From contig CACXGG010000227.1 in the NCBI GenBank assembly GCA_902767145.1, forward strand, positions 1 to 8,667: a stretch of DNA of 8,667 nt, in the 5' to 3' direction. This DNA is from Oscillospiraceae bacterium. Lineage in GTDB: Bacteria > Bacillota > Clostridia > Saccharofermentanales > Saccharofermentanaceae. A program made the position numbers and the translations under genes. Under the pieces are notes generated by a model. That model did no database searches, was not told where the DNA came from, and saw only the letters and a list, made by a program, of their open reading frames with translations. Positions 1 to 5,852 of the stretch are shown piece by piece (the first letter of the stretch is position 1; each line of letters opens with the position of its first letter).

Positions 1-1
1 C

Positions 2-439
2 AAGGAGGAGCACGATACCACGGTACTTCTTGAGACCATGGCGGGGAAAGGCTCTGAGGTCGGAAGGAACTTTGAGGAGATCAGAAGGATAATCGACCTT
101 GTGGATCTTAAGGAGAAGATCGGGGTCTGCTTTGATACATGCCATACCTGGGACGGCGGCTACGATGTGGTCAATGATATAGATGGTGTCCTGGATGAGT
201 TCGACCGTGTCATCGGTCTGGACAGGCTCAAGGCTGTTCACTTGAACGACAGTAAGAATGACCGGGATACCCATAAGGACCGACATGAGGTCATCGGAGG
301 CGGATTCCTGGGAGAAGAGGCCATAAAGAGGATCGTCACCCATCCGGTCCTTCAGGGGAAGCCCTTTATCCTGGAGACACCTAATGAAGATCCGGGATAT
401 AAGAAAGAGATCGCTCTCATCCGTTCCTGGATGAAATAA
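2..439 (+). CDS. nfo: Endonuclease IV (AP endonuclease), 3' part of gene
   Basis: The C-terminal 145 residues of a protein of the endonuclease IV family, whose members are usually about 275-285 residues; the start lies left of the window. The family cleaves DNA 5' to abasic sites in base excision repair, using a three-metal (zinc) centre on a TIM barrel. Visible ligand-bearing motifs appear in the expected order: the Glu of [13 protein letters not shown] (first residues of the window), Asp and His of [13 protein letters not shown], His of HLNDSKND, Asp and His of [12 protein letters not shown], and the Glu of ILETPNE close to the end. These correspond to E145, D179/H182, H216, D229/H231 and E261 of E. 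coli Nfo. The ATG at 38 is an internal methionine, because the Glu ligand lies upstream of it. The reading frame is intact, and a small DUF4250 gene follows 17 bp later, probably in the same transcript. Confidence 0.96.
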   Translation, partial: KEEHDTTVLLETMAGKGSEVGRNFEEIRRIIDLVDLKEKIGVCFDTCHTWDGGYDVVNDIDGVLDEFDRVIGLDRLKAVHLNDSKNDRDTHKDRHEVIGGGFLGEEAIKRIVTHPVLQGKPFILETPNEDPGYKKEIALIRSWMK

Positions 440-456
440 GGGAAGGAGACATAAAG

Positions 457-633
457 ATGGACTTACCCAAGGATCCCGTAATGCTCCTGAGCTTTATAAA
501 TATGCAGCTCAGGGATAACTACAGCTCCCTGACAGAGCTCACTTCTGCCTTTGGACAAGATGAAAATCAGATAAAGGAAAGATTAGCGGCAATTAACTAT
601 TTCTACAACGAAGAGACCAATCAGTTCAAATAA
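457..633 (+). CDS. DUF4250 family small protein (58 aa)
   Basis: A 58-residue protein starting MDLPKDPVMLLSFINMQLRD and ending YNEETNQFK. I recognise the pattern PKDPVMLLSFxNxxLRDxYxSLxxL...NQF as the DUF4250 family, known from Clostridia and of unknown function. The start is set by the ribosome binding site GGAAGGAG (441-448), with about 8 bases before the ATG. It begins 17 bp after the nfo stop, so it is probably cotranscribed with nfo. There is no signal peptide and no membrane segment. The middle (SSLTELTSAFGQDENQIKERLAAINY) reads like two short helices similar in layout to a helix-turn-helix domain, so nucleic-acid binding is a guess only. The gene is genuine: it has a good ribosome binding site, family-like length and conserved ends. 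Confidence 0.88.
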   Translation: MDLPKDPVMLLSFINMQLRDNYSSLTELTSAFGQDENQIKERLAAINYFYNEETNQFK

Positions 634-660
634 ATCGGCTTTTTTGCCCACGGTTTTTTG

Positions 661-690
661 TTGTCTATGTTCCTGTTCCCGTATTATAAT
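661..690 (+). promoter_or_regulatory. Probable sigma-A promoter of gpmI
   Basis: A perfect -10 box TATAAT (685-690) stands 18 bp downstream of TTGTCT (661-666), a 4/6 match to the -35 consensus TTGACA. The region just upstream is T-rich (654-659). Transcription would start near 697, giving a leader of about 36 bases before the gpmI ATG. The spacer is one base longer than optimal. There is no convincing terminator between DUF4250 and this site, so some readthrough from nfo is possible. Confidence 0.7.
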
Positions 691-718
691 CTCTAACGGA
701 AAATAAATAATATAGAGA
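690..718. repeat. Short inverted repeat TCTCTA...TAGAGA around the gpmI start site
   Basis: TCTCTA (690-695) and TAGAGA (713-718) form a 6-bp inverted repeat with 17 bp between the arms, straddling the predicted gpmI transcription start. Arm centres lie 23 bp apart, roughly two helical turns, so an operator is conceivable. The arms are short and the region is A/T-rich, so chance is a real alternative. Confidence 0.3.
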
Positions 719-732
719 CAGGAGATATATCT

Positions 733-2325
733 ATGAGACAGAAACCCGTAGTAATGATGGTCCTCGACGGATACGGACTTTCCGAGAACAAGGAAGCTAA
801 TGCTATCTATATGGCAAAGACTCCCGTAATGGATAAGCTTATGGCTGAGTGCCCCTTTGTACAGGGACTTGCTTCAGGTCTTGCAGTCGGACTTCCTGAC
901 GGACAGATGGGTAATTCCGAGGTAGGTCACATGAACATCGGATCCGGAAGGATCATCTATCAGGACCTTACACTCATCACCAAGTATATCGAGGACGGCG
1001 TCTTCTTTAAGAACGAGGAGCTCCTCAGAGCCATCAACAACTGTAAGGAGAAGAATTCAGATCTTCACATCTGGGGCCTTCTTTCCGATGGTGGCGTTCA
1101 TTCCCACAATACACACCTCTATGCACTCATCGAGATGTGCAAGAAGGAAAACTTCGACAGAGTATATGTTCATCCCTTCTACGACGGACGTGATACTCCC
1201 CCTGCATCAGGTAAGGAATATCTTGAGCAGCTCATCGCAAAGATGGATGAGATCGGCGTAGGTAAGGTCGCTTCCATGTCCGGAAGATACTACGCAATGG
1301 ACAGAGACAACAACTGGGACCGTATCCAGAAGGCTTACGATTCCCTGGTACTTGGTGAAGGCGTTAAGGATACAGATCCCGTAGCTGCTATGCAGAAGTC
1401 CTACGACAATGGCGTAACAGATGAATTCGTACTTCCTACAGTCATCGTAAACGAGGACGGATCTCCCGTATCCCTTGTTAAGCCCGATGACTCTGTTATC
1501 TTCTTCAACTTCCGTCCCGACAGGGCAAGAGAGATAACAAAGGCTTTCTGCTTCTCTGATGAGGATATCGCAGCTCAGGCAGGCGACGCAGCTGATCCCA
1601 AGTGCATCAAGTTCCTTAAGAGAGCTAATGGCTTCATGCCCCTTACATATGTCTGCTTCAAGGACTACGATGAGACGATCCCCAACAAGTTTGTTGCCTT
1701 CAAAAAGGAGGAGATCGTAAATACTCTCGGCGAGTATCTTGCAGCTAACGACTTAAGACAGCTCCGTATCGCAGAGACAGAGAAGTATGCCCACGTTACA
1801 TTCTTCTTCAACGGCGGTATCGAAGAGCCCAACAAGGGTGAGGACAGAACACTCGTTAACTCCCCCAAGGTCGCAACATATGACCTTCAGCCTGAGATGA
1901 GCGCACCCGAGGTTTCCGAAAAGCTCGACGCAGCCATCACATCAGGTGATTATGATGTCATCATCATCAACTTCGCTAACCCTGACATGGTCGGCCACAC
2001 AGGTGTCCTGGAGGCAGCCATCAAGGCAGTGGAGAGAGTAGACGAGTGTGTAGGTGCTGCTGTTGAGGCAGTTAAGAAGATGGACGGCGTCCTCTTCATC
2101 TGTGCTGACCACGGAAATGCAGAGCAGATGATCAATGCTGAGACAGGTGCTCCCCACACAGCTCATACAACAAATCCCGTACCTTTCATCCTGTATAACT
2201 ACGATGACAGCTATACACTTAGAGAGGGCGGAAGGCTCTGCGACATCGCACCCACTCTCCTTGAGATCATGAACCTTCCCATCCCTGCAGAGATGACAGG
2301 TAAGTCACTTCTTATCAAGAAGTAA
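733..2325 (+). CDS. gpmI: 2,3-bisphosphoglycerate-independent phosphoglycerate mutase
   Basis: Interconverts 3-phosphoglycerate and 2-phosphoglycerate in glycolysis and gluconeogenesis, in the cytosol, with two Mn ions and a phosphoserine intermediate. It belongs to the alkaline phosphatase superfamily. The 530 residues are slightly above the usual length of about 510. Visible motifs in order: metal-binding Asp12 in MVLDGYGLS; catalytic Ser62 in GQMGNSEVGHMNIG; the substrate loop LLSDGGVHSH; FYDGRDTPP; SGRYYAMDRDNNWDR; FFNFRPDRARE; the second metal cluster in NFANPDMVGHTG and CADHGNAEQM; and the C-terminal PHTAHTTNPVPF. The start is set by GGAG (721-724), 8 bases before the ATG. It has its own promoter upstream and a strong terminator downstream, so it appears to be a single-gene unit apart from any other glycolytic gene. 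No key residue is missing. Confidence 0.98.
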   Translation: MRQKPVVMMVLDGYGLSENKEANAIYMAKTPVMDKLMAECPFVQGLASGLAVGLPDGQMGNSEVGHMNIGSGRIIYQDLTLITKYIEDGVFFKNEELLRAINNCKEKNSDLHIWGLLSDGGVHSHNTHLYALIEMCKKENFDRVYVHPFYDGRDTPPASGKEYLEQLIAKMDEIGVGKVASMSGRYYAMDRDNNWDRIQKAYDSLVLGEGVKDTDPVAAMQKSYDNGVTDEFVLPTVIVNEDGSPVSLVKPDDSVIFFNFRPDRAREITKAFCFSDEDIAAQAGDAADPKCIKFLKRANGFMPLTYVCFKDYDETIPNKFVAFKKEEIVNTLGEYLAANDLRQLRIAETEKYAHVTFFFNGGIEEPNKGEDRTLVNSPKVATYDLQPEMSAPEVSEKLDAAITSGDYDVIIINFANPDMVGHTGVLEAAIKAVERVDECVGAAVEAVKKMDGVLFICADHGNAEQMINAETGAPHTAHTTNPVPFILYNYDDSYTLREGGRLCDIAPTLLEIMNLPIPAEMTGKSLLIKK

Positions 2326-2349
2326 TAACTATTAAAGACTAACTAAAAG

Positions 2350-2381
2350 CGCTGCTGTTCTTCCGGACAGCAGCGTTTTTT
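2350..2381 (+). terminator. Intrinsic terminator after gpmI
   Basis: CGCTGCTGTTC (2350-2360) pairs with GGACAGCAGCG (2365-2375) in an 11-bp G/C-rich stem including one G-T pair, with a TTCC tetraloop, followed directly by six T (2376-2381). It lies 25 bp after the gpmI stop. A short A-run (2345-2348) on the other side may give weak activity on the opposite strand. Confidence 0.93.
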
Positions 2382-2398
2382 ATGCTTTCAGATACGGT

Positions 2399-2578
2399 TT
2401 TCTCTATTTTTTCTCTATCAGGGTGGTCAGAGAGAAAGATTTGAGAAAAACGATCCTTTTTCTCTTTTCTTTCTCTATTCAGGTAGTCGGAGAGAATCTT
2501 TAGAGAAATACGGGTAAGTTTCTCTATTTTTTCTCTCCTGGGCCTGCCGGAGAGAAATTTTCGAGAAATTTTGAAAAA
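2399..2578. repeat. Three tandem 60-bp imperfect palindromes
   Basis: Three units of exactly 60 bp start at 2399, 2459 and 2519. In every unit the same four blocks occupy the same columns: TTTCTC (1-6), TTCTCT (13-18), AGAGAA (33-38) and GAGAAA (45-50). Outer and inner pairs share one centre (25.5), so each unit can form a hairpin with two 6-bp stems, a 6x6 internal loop (partly paired in the first unit) and a 14-base terminal loop. The loops (columns 19-32) and the 10-bp spacers (51-60) have diverged, while the arms have not. TTTCTC also recurs at column 12, so half-sites within each arm are 11 bp apart. The first and third units are closest in the left arm. No fourth copy is seen on either side. 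The array lies between the gpmI terminator and the serpin gene. Its function is unknown: RNA structure, an operator array or a dispersed palindromic element are all possible. Confidence 0.93.
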
Positions 2579-2650
2579 TATGCAACCATACTGAAACGAC
2601 TCCGTGTATATGAGTGAAAGGCAATAAAAACCGCAAAGGAGAAACAACAT
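2579..2650 (+). other. Serpin leader with ribosome binding site
   Basis: Completes the 325-bp stretch without genes between gpmI and the serpin; the rest is the gpmI terminator and the 60-bp repeats. AAGGAG (2636-2641) stands 9 bases before the ATG at 2651 and decides the serpin start. I see no confident promoter here. TGTATA (2605-2610) could be a -10 box but has no matching -35. The promoter may lie inside the repeats or be obscured by their A/T-rich arms. Confidence 0.6.
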
Positions 2651-3958
2651 ATGAAACGCAAGATGATCGCAATGCTTCTTATTTCAGCCCTCTGTATGGG
2701 AACTGCCTGCGCAGACAGGGTTATTTCAGACGATAAGGATAAGAAGGAAAAGAGAAACAAGGAAGATGTGGAATACGGGGAGCTTATAGAGCCCGAAGCA
2801 AACTATAACGAGACAGAGGTAGAGGATGCCTATCTTCAGTTTGTATTCGATATCTATGGCAGATGCGCCCAGGAGGCGGATGATAGGAACATGATGATCT
2901 CTCCCGCTTCCATCATGATCGCCATGGAGATCGCCAATGCAGGTGCCTGTGGAAATACACAGGATCAGATCACAAATACGTTATTCCCCGGGGTCGAAAC
3001 AGATGAGGGACTTACATTTGCTTCAGATCTCGTTTCCAGGATCAACGAAACGACAGGTGTGGATTTCCGTGCAGCCAATGCTCTCTGGCTCAATGAGAAC
3101 AACCAGGTTTTGGCCAACGGTCTTAATGATGAGTATGTTGATTACTGCATGGACTACTTTAATGCCGAGGTAAACAATGAACCCTTCACCGGCGCTACCA
3201 CAAATGAGATCAATAACTGGGTATATGACAATACCAACGGCATGATCCCGGAGATCCTTGATGAACTTGATCCTGAATCTGCAGCCGTTATCGTAAATGC
3301 CATCTGCTTTGAAGGTGAATGGGCTGAGCAGTTTGAGGATTACCAGATAGATCCCAACGGACAGTTTACTAATTCCAACGGTGATATCGAGACAGTCAAC
3401 ATGATGAGCGATACACTGGAGAATTATTTCGAGACAGAGGATGCGACAGGTTTCATCAGATACTACGAGGGCAGCGAATATGCATTCCTGGCTATGCTCC
3501 CTACAGATACATCCGTAAATGCAAACGAATTTGCTTCCGGTCTTACAGCTGAGGATTATGCCGAGTTCTGGAACAGCAGGACGAATGCATATGATGTATA
3601 TATAAGGATGCCCGAGTTCACTTCTGATTATACAAACGATGCACTGGTCGGTATCCTGATGGATATGGGCATAGAGGATGCTTTCGATGAGGATGTTGCT
3701 GACTTCAGTAATATCGCCAGTGCAAACGGAGACACTCTTTATATCGATAGTATCATCCACAAGACACATATCGAAGTTGACAGGGAAGGAACCAGCGCTG
3801 CTGCAGCAACTGCCATCATAATGTGTGATACAGCTTCCTGCGAGCCCATGGTCACTGAGACAAGAGAAGTATATCTCGACAGACCCTTCGCATATGCTAT
3901 CGTAGATGTTTCTACAGGAACTCCTGTCTTCATCGGAACAGTAAATTCAGTTGAATGA
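2651..3958 (+). CDS. Secreted or lipid-anchored serpin (protease inhibitor)
   Basis: A serpin of 435 residues. Serpins trap serine or cysteine proteases by insertion of a cleaved reactive loop. The N-terminus MKRKMIAMLLISALCMGTAC is a signal peptide. Cys20 in GTAC could be a lipobox cysteine, although Gly rather than Leu at -3 makes it weak; type I cleavage nearby is the alternative. A charged linker (about 24-50) leads to the serpin fold from about residue 57. Visible signatures: NMMISPASIMIAMEIANAGA (80-99), NALWLN (143-148), VNAICFEGEW (215-224), AFLAMLP (278-284), the hinge EGTSAAAAT (379-387) and LDRPFAYAI (409-417). The small-residue hinge is that of inhibitory serpins. Counting from the hinge puts P1 at Thr394; counting back from DRPF puts it about seven residues later, so the loop is long and P1 uncertain. 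Cys392 and Cys397 lie inside it. No dockerin or other added domain is present. Gut bacterial serpins are known to act on host or community proteases; the target here is unknown. Confidence 0.95.
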   Translation: MKRKMIAMLLISALCMGTACADRVISDDKDKKEKRNKEDVEYGELIEPEANYNETEVEDAYLQFVFDIYGRCAQEADDRNMMISPASIMIAMEIANAGACGNTQDQITNTLFPGVETDEGLTFASDLVSRINETTGVDFRAANALWLNENNQVLANGLNDEYVDYCMDYFNAEVNNEPFTGATTNEINNWVYDNTNGMIPEILDELDPESAAVIVNAICFEGEWAEQFEDYQIDPNGQFTNSNGDIETVNMMSDTLENYFETEDATGFIRYYEGSEYAFLAMLPTDTSVNANEFASGLTAEDYAEFWNSRTNAYDVYIRMPEFTSDYTNDALVGILMDMGIEDAFDEDVADFSNIASANGDTLYIDSIIHKTHIEVDREGTSAAAATAIIMCDTASCEPMVTETREVYLDRPFAYAIVDVSTGTPVFIGTVNSVE

Positions 3959-3980
3959 TACATATACATTATTCCTTCTC

Positions 3981-4013
3981 AGGGCCTCCGTATTCTACGG
4001 GGGCTCTTTTTTT
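3981..4013 (+). terminator. Intrinsic terminator after the serpin gene
   Basis: AGGGCCTCCGTA (3981-3992) pairs with TACGGGGGCTCT (3996-4007) over 12 bp, including two G-T pairs, with a three-base TTC loop. Seven T follow (4007-4013). It starts 22 bp after the serpin stop. The T-run touches the promoter of the next gene. Confidence 0.9.
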
Positions 4014-4021
4014 GATATAAT
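4013..4021 (+). promoter_or_regulatory. Extended -10 promoter of the DJ-1 family gene
   Basis: TGATATAAT (4013-4021) matches the extended -10 consensus TGnTATAAT perfectly. No good -35 lies 16-18 bp upstream, where the terminator hairpin sits; extended -10 promoters often lack one. Transcription would start near 4028, giving a leader of about 31 bases with the ribosome binding site GAGGAG (4047-4052), 6 bases before the ATG at 4059. Confidence 0.72.
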
Positions 4022-4058
4022 TACTGCTGTTATTATCCGGATATTCGAGGAGATCATT

Positions 4059-4616
4059 ATGAGCAGAGCTATCGTTTTTATCACAGACGGAACAGAAGAG
4101 ACAGAGTGCCTTACAACGGTGGATATATTCAGAAGGGCAGGCATCGACACCACCCTCGTAGCCGTTAAGGACGAAAAGAAGATCATAAGTTCCCACAAGG
4201 TCACCATCGAGGCTGACCAGACTTTTGATGAGGCAGATCTTGACAGTGCCGATATCCTCTTTGTTCCCGGCGGAATGCCCGGAGTTACAAACTTCCTTGC
4301 ATGTGATAAGCTCATCGCTCAGATCAGGAAGTCTTATGATGACGGAAAGTATATATCTGCCGTATGCGCAGGTCCTTCTGTTCTTGGAAAGGCAGGTATC
4401 CTGGAAGGAAAGAGGGCTACATGTTTCCCCGGCTGGGAGGATAAGCTCTTCTGCGGTGAATATACAGGTGAAGGCGTTACTGTGGACGGCAGGATCATAA
4501 CAGGAAGAGGTCTCGGATTTTCCATCGAGCTCGCTCTTGAGCTCATAAAGATCCTGGTAAGTGAAGAGATGTCAGCTGACCTTCGCGGAAGGATCCAGCA
4601 TCCTGATACTATCTGA
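4059..4616 (+). CDS. DJ-1/PfpI (ThiJ) family protein
   Basis: A 185-residue protein of the DJ-1/YajL branch, close to the family length of about 185-195. Members are reported as glyoxalases, deglycases or redox-responsive chaperones; the activity is debated, so substrate is not assigned. Key residues are present: Glu16 in DGTEETE (equal to E18 of human DJ-1), VPGGMPG (69-75), the nucleophile Cys103 in the elbow AVCAGPSVLG, and RATCFPGWED (119-128), typical of the branch. The start at 4059 follows GAGGAG by 6 bases. An in-frame ATG at 3951 would overlap the serpin end and read through the terminator, so it is rejected. The gene has its own extended -10 promoter. Its stop codon directly abuts the stop of the convergent aldo/keto reductase, with no terminator between. 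A shared role in carbonyl stress is an inference. Confidence 0.93.
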   Translation: MSRAIVFITDGTEETECLTTVDIFRRAGIDTTLVAVKDEKKIISSHKVTIEADQTFDEADLDSADILFVPGGMPGVTNFLACDKLIAQIRKSYDDGKYISAVCAGPSVLGKAGILEGKRATCFPGWEDKLFCGEYTGEGVTVDGRIITGRGLGFSIELALELIKILVSEEMSADLRGRIQHPDTI

Positions 4617-5789
4617 TCATTTCTGTTTGCCGATCATTACCTTTCTGGCTAACTTAAATAAGATGTTCAAAGGGAACGGGCGGAGCTCTTTATCCGCCTG
4701 TTTCAGCATCTTCCTGATCTCTATATTCTGGGGACAGTGCTTCTCGCATTTACCGCACCCGATACAGAGTGTCGCGTCAGCGGGCTCTTTTCTGATGGCG
4801 ATGATATGGAAATAGTCTTCCCTTCCTCTGGTCTTGTTTGCTGAATATATGTGGTTGTAGGCGGAGAAGATGGCCGGGATATCAACGCCCTTGGGGCAGG
4901 GCATACAGTAACGGCACCCTGTGCAGTTCACTCTCATGGTCTCGTTGATATAGCCCTTTATCTTTTCGATCACTGCAAGTTCCTTCCCGCCGAAACTTCC
5001 GGCCTTTGCATCTGAAGCAGTTTTGCAGTTTTCTTCTATCATGGGAATGGAGTTCATGCCTGACAGGACGCAGGTGACGTTCTCCTGATCCCAGAGCCAT
5101 CTGAAGGACCATTCTGCGGCTGTATACCCATGGGGGTCAGAAGCGATCTCTGCCTTGGCCTTCTCCGGAAGAAGATCCACCAGCTTACCGCCCCTCAGGG
5201 GCTCCATTATCATCACGGGGATCCCCTTTGCTCCTGCGGCATCCACGCCTATACGTCCCGCCTGGGTGACCTCATCCATATAGTTGTACTGAACAAGGCA
5301 CATCTCCCAGTCGTAAGCATTGAGGATCTTAAGGAACATGTCGGTGTTTCCGTGGAAGGAGAATCCGATATGTCTTATCTGACCGGAAGCTTTCTTCTCC
5401 TCGATCCATTCCTTTATTCCAAGGGAGACCAGGCGTTCCCACTGGGCTATATCAGTCAGGTGATGCATGAGATAGTAGTCCACATAGTCTGTCCTGAGAC
5501 GGGAGAGCTCCTCGTTAAAATACTTATCCAGGCCGGCCTTGTTCCTGACCATATACTGGGGGAGCTTGGTGGCGATCTTTATCTTATCCCTTATGCCGTT
5601 CTTCTCGACGATCCTTCCAAGGGCATCCTCGCTTCCGGGGTAGATATAGGCAGTATCGAAGTAATTGATCCCCAGGTTATAAGCGTGCATGATCTCGGAT
5701 TCGGCTTTTTCCAGGTCGATCTTGTTGTTATTTGTGGTGAAACGCATACATCCGTAGCCTAAGACGGAGATTTCTTTTCTATACTGCAT
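4617..5789 (-). CDS. Aldo/keto reductase with C-terminal ferredoxin-like domain
   Basis: A 390-residue protein: an aldo/keto reductase TIM barrel (about 1-285) joined to an iron-sulfur domain. Barrel motifs: LGYGCMRF (10-17), the catalytic set Asp45 and Tyr50 in FDTAYIYPGSE, Lys75 in IATKLP, and His109 in DYYLMHH. The tail carries CTGCRYCMPCP (Cys289, 292, 295, 298) and CIGCGKCEKHCP (Cys342, 345, 348, 352): eight cysteines, enough for two [4Fe-4S] clusters. This architecture is common in anaerobes, often annotated as 4Fe-4S-containing aldo/keto reductase; the natural substrate is generally unknown, and whether electrons come from NAD(P)H, ferredoxin or both is not established. The start follows GGGAG (5796-5800, minus strand) by 6 bases. 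It is divergent from the MATE gene and ends flush against the DJ-1 gene. Confidence 0.95.
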   Translation of the reverse strand: MQYRKEISVLGYGCMRFTTNNNKIDLEKAESEIMHAYNLGINYFDTAYIYPGSEDALGRIVEKNGIRDKIKIATKLPQYMVRNKAGLDKYFNEELSRLRTDYVDYYLMHHLTDIAQWERLVSLGIKEWIEEKKASGQIRHIGFSFHGNTDMFLKILNAYDWEMCLVQYNYMDEVTQAGRIGVDAAGAKGIPVMIMEPLRGGKLVDLLPEKAKAEIASDPHGYTAAEWSFRWLWDQENVTCVLSGMNSIPMIEENCKTASDAKAGSFGGKELAVIEKIKGYINETMRVNCTGCRYCMPCPKGVDIPAIFSAYNHIYSANKTRGREDYFHIIAIRKEPADATLCIGCGKCEKHCPQNIEIRKMLKQADKELRPFPLNILFKLARKVMIGKQK

Positions 5790-5809
5790 AATGCTCTCCC
5801 GTGGGGTTT

Positions 5810-5821
5810 TGTTATATTATA
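5810..5821. promoter_or_regulatory. Overlapping divergent -10 elements
   Basis: The 63-bp gap between the reductase and transporter starts has one A/T-rich core. On the minus strand TATAAT (5816-5821) is a perfect -10 for the reductase, with TTTAAT 18 bp upstream as a poor -35. On the plus strand TGTTATATT (5810-5818) fits an extended -10 for the transporter. The two overlap by three bases, so the promoters would compete for polymerase if both are real. Confidence 0.5.
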
Positions 5822-5852
5822 TCTGTAAACCGTAAGGAGATTAAAGGCAAAA

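Noticed and set aside
636..660. Possible terminator after DUF4250 (GGC-T6-GCC and a second T-run)
   Set aside because: Only three base pairs can form around the first T-run, and no G/C-rich stem precedes the second. The T-runs look like the A/T-rich upstream part of the gpmI promoter.
2399..2578. CRISPR array reading of the 60-bp repeats
   Set aside because: The period contains no unique spacers between identical repeats; conservation is confined to short symmetric arms, there are only three units, and no cas gene is in the window.
2339..2650. A 103-codon minus-strand open frame with 20-residue repeats across the 60-bp array
   Set aside because: The repetition in protein follows simply from a DNA period divisible by three. 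There is no ribosome binding site before its start, it overlaps the gpmI terminator, and other frames across the same array are also open.
3023..3769. A 248-codon open frame antisense to the serpin gene
   Set aside because: It is a shadow of the serpin coding strand, with a composition rich in Ile, Cys and Val, no ribosome binding site, and no recognisable domain.
3951..4058. An upstream in-frame ATG for the DJ-1 gene, adding 36 residues
   Set aside because: The extension overlaps the serpin end, crosses the intrinsic terminator and lies before the promoter; DJ-1 homologues begin at the MSRAIVFITDG position, which has a good ribosome binding site.
4679..4698. Hairpin GGCGGA-N8-TCCGCC downstream of the DJ-1 stop as its terminator
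   Set aside because: It lies inside the aldo/keto reductase coding sequence, has only six base pairs and no T-run behind it.
5130..5762. A 210-codon plus-strand open frame opposite the aldo/keto reductase
   Set aside because: It lies entirely antisense to a well-supported gene and shows no family motif or ribosome binding site.
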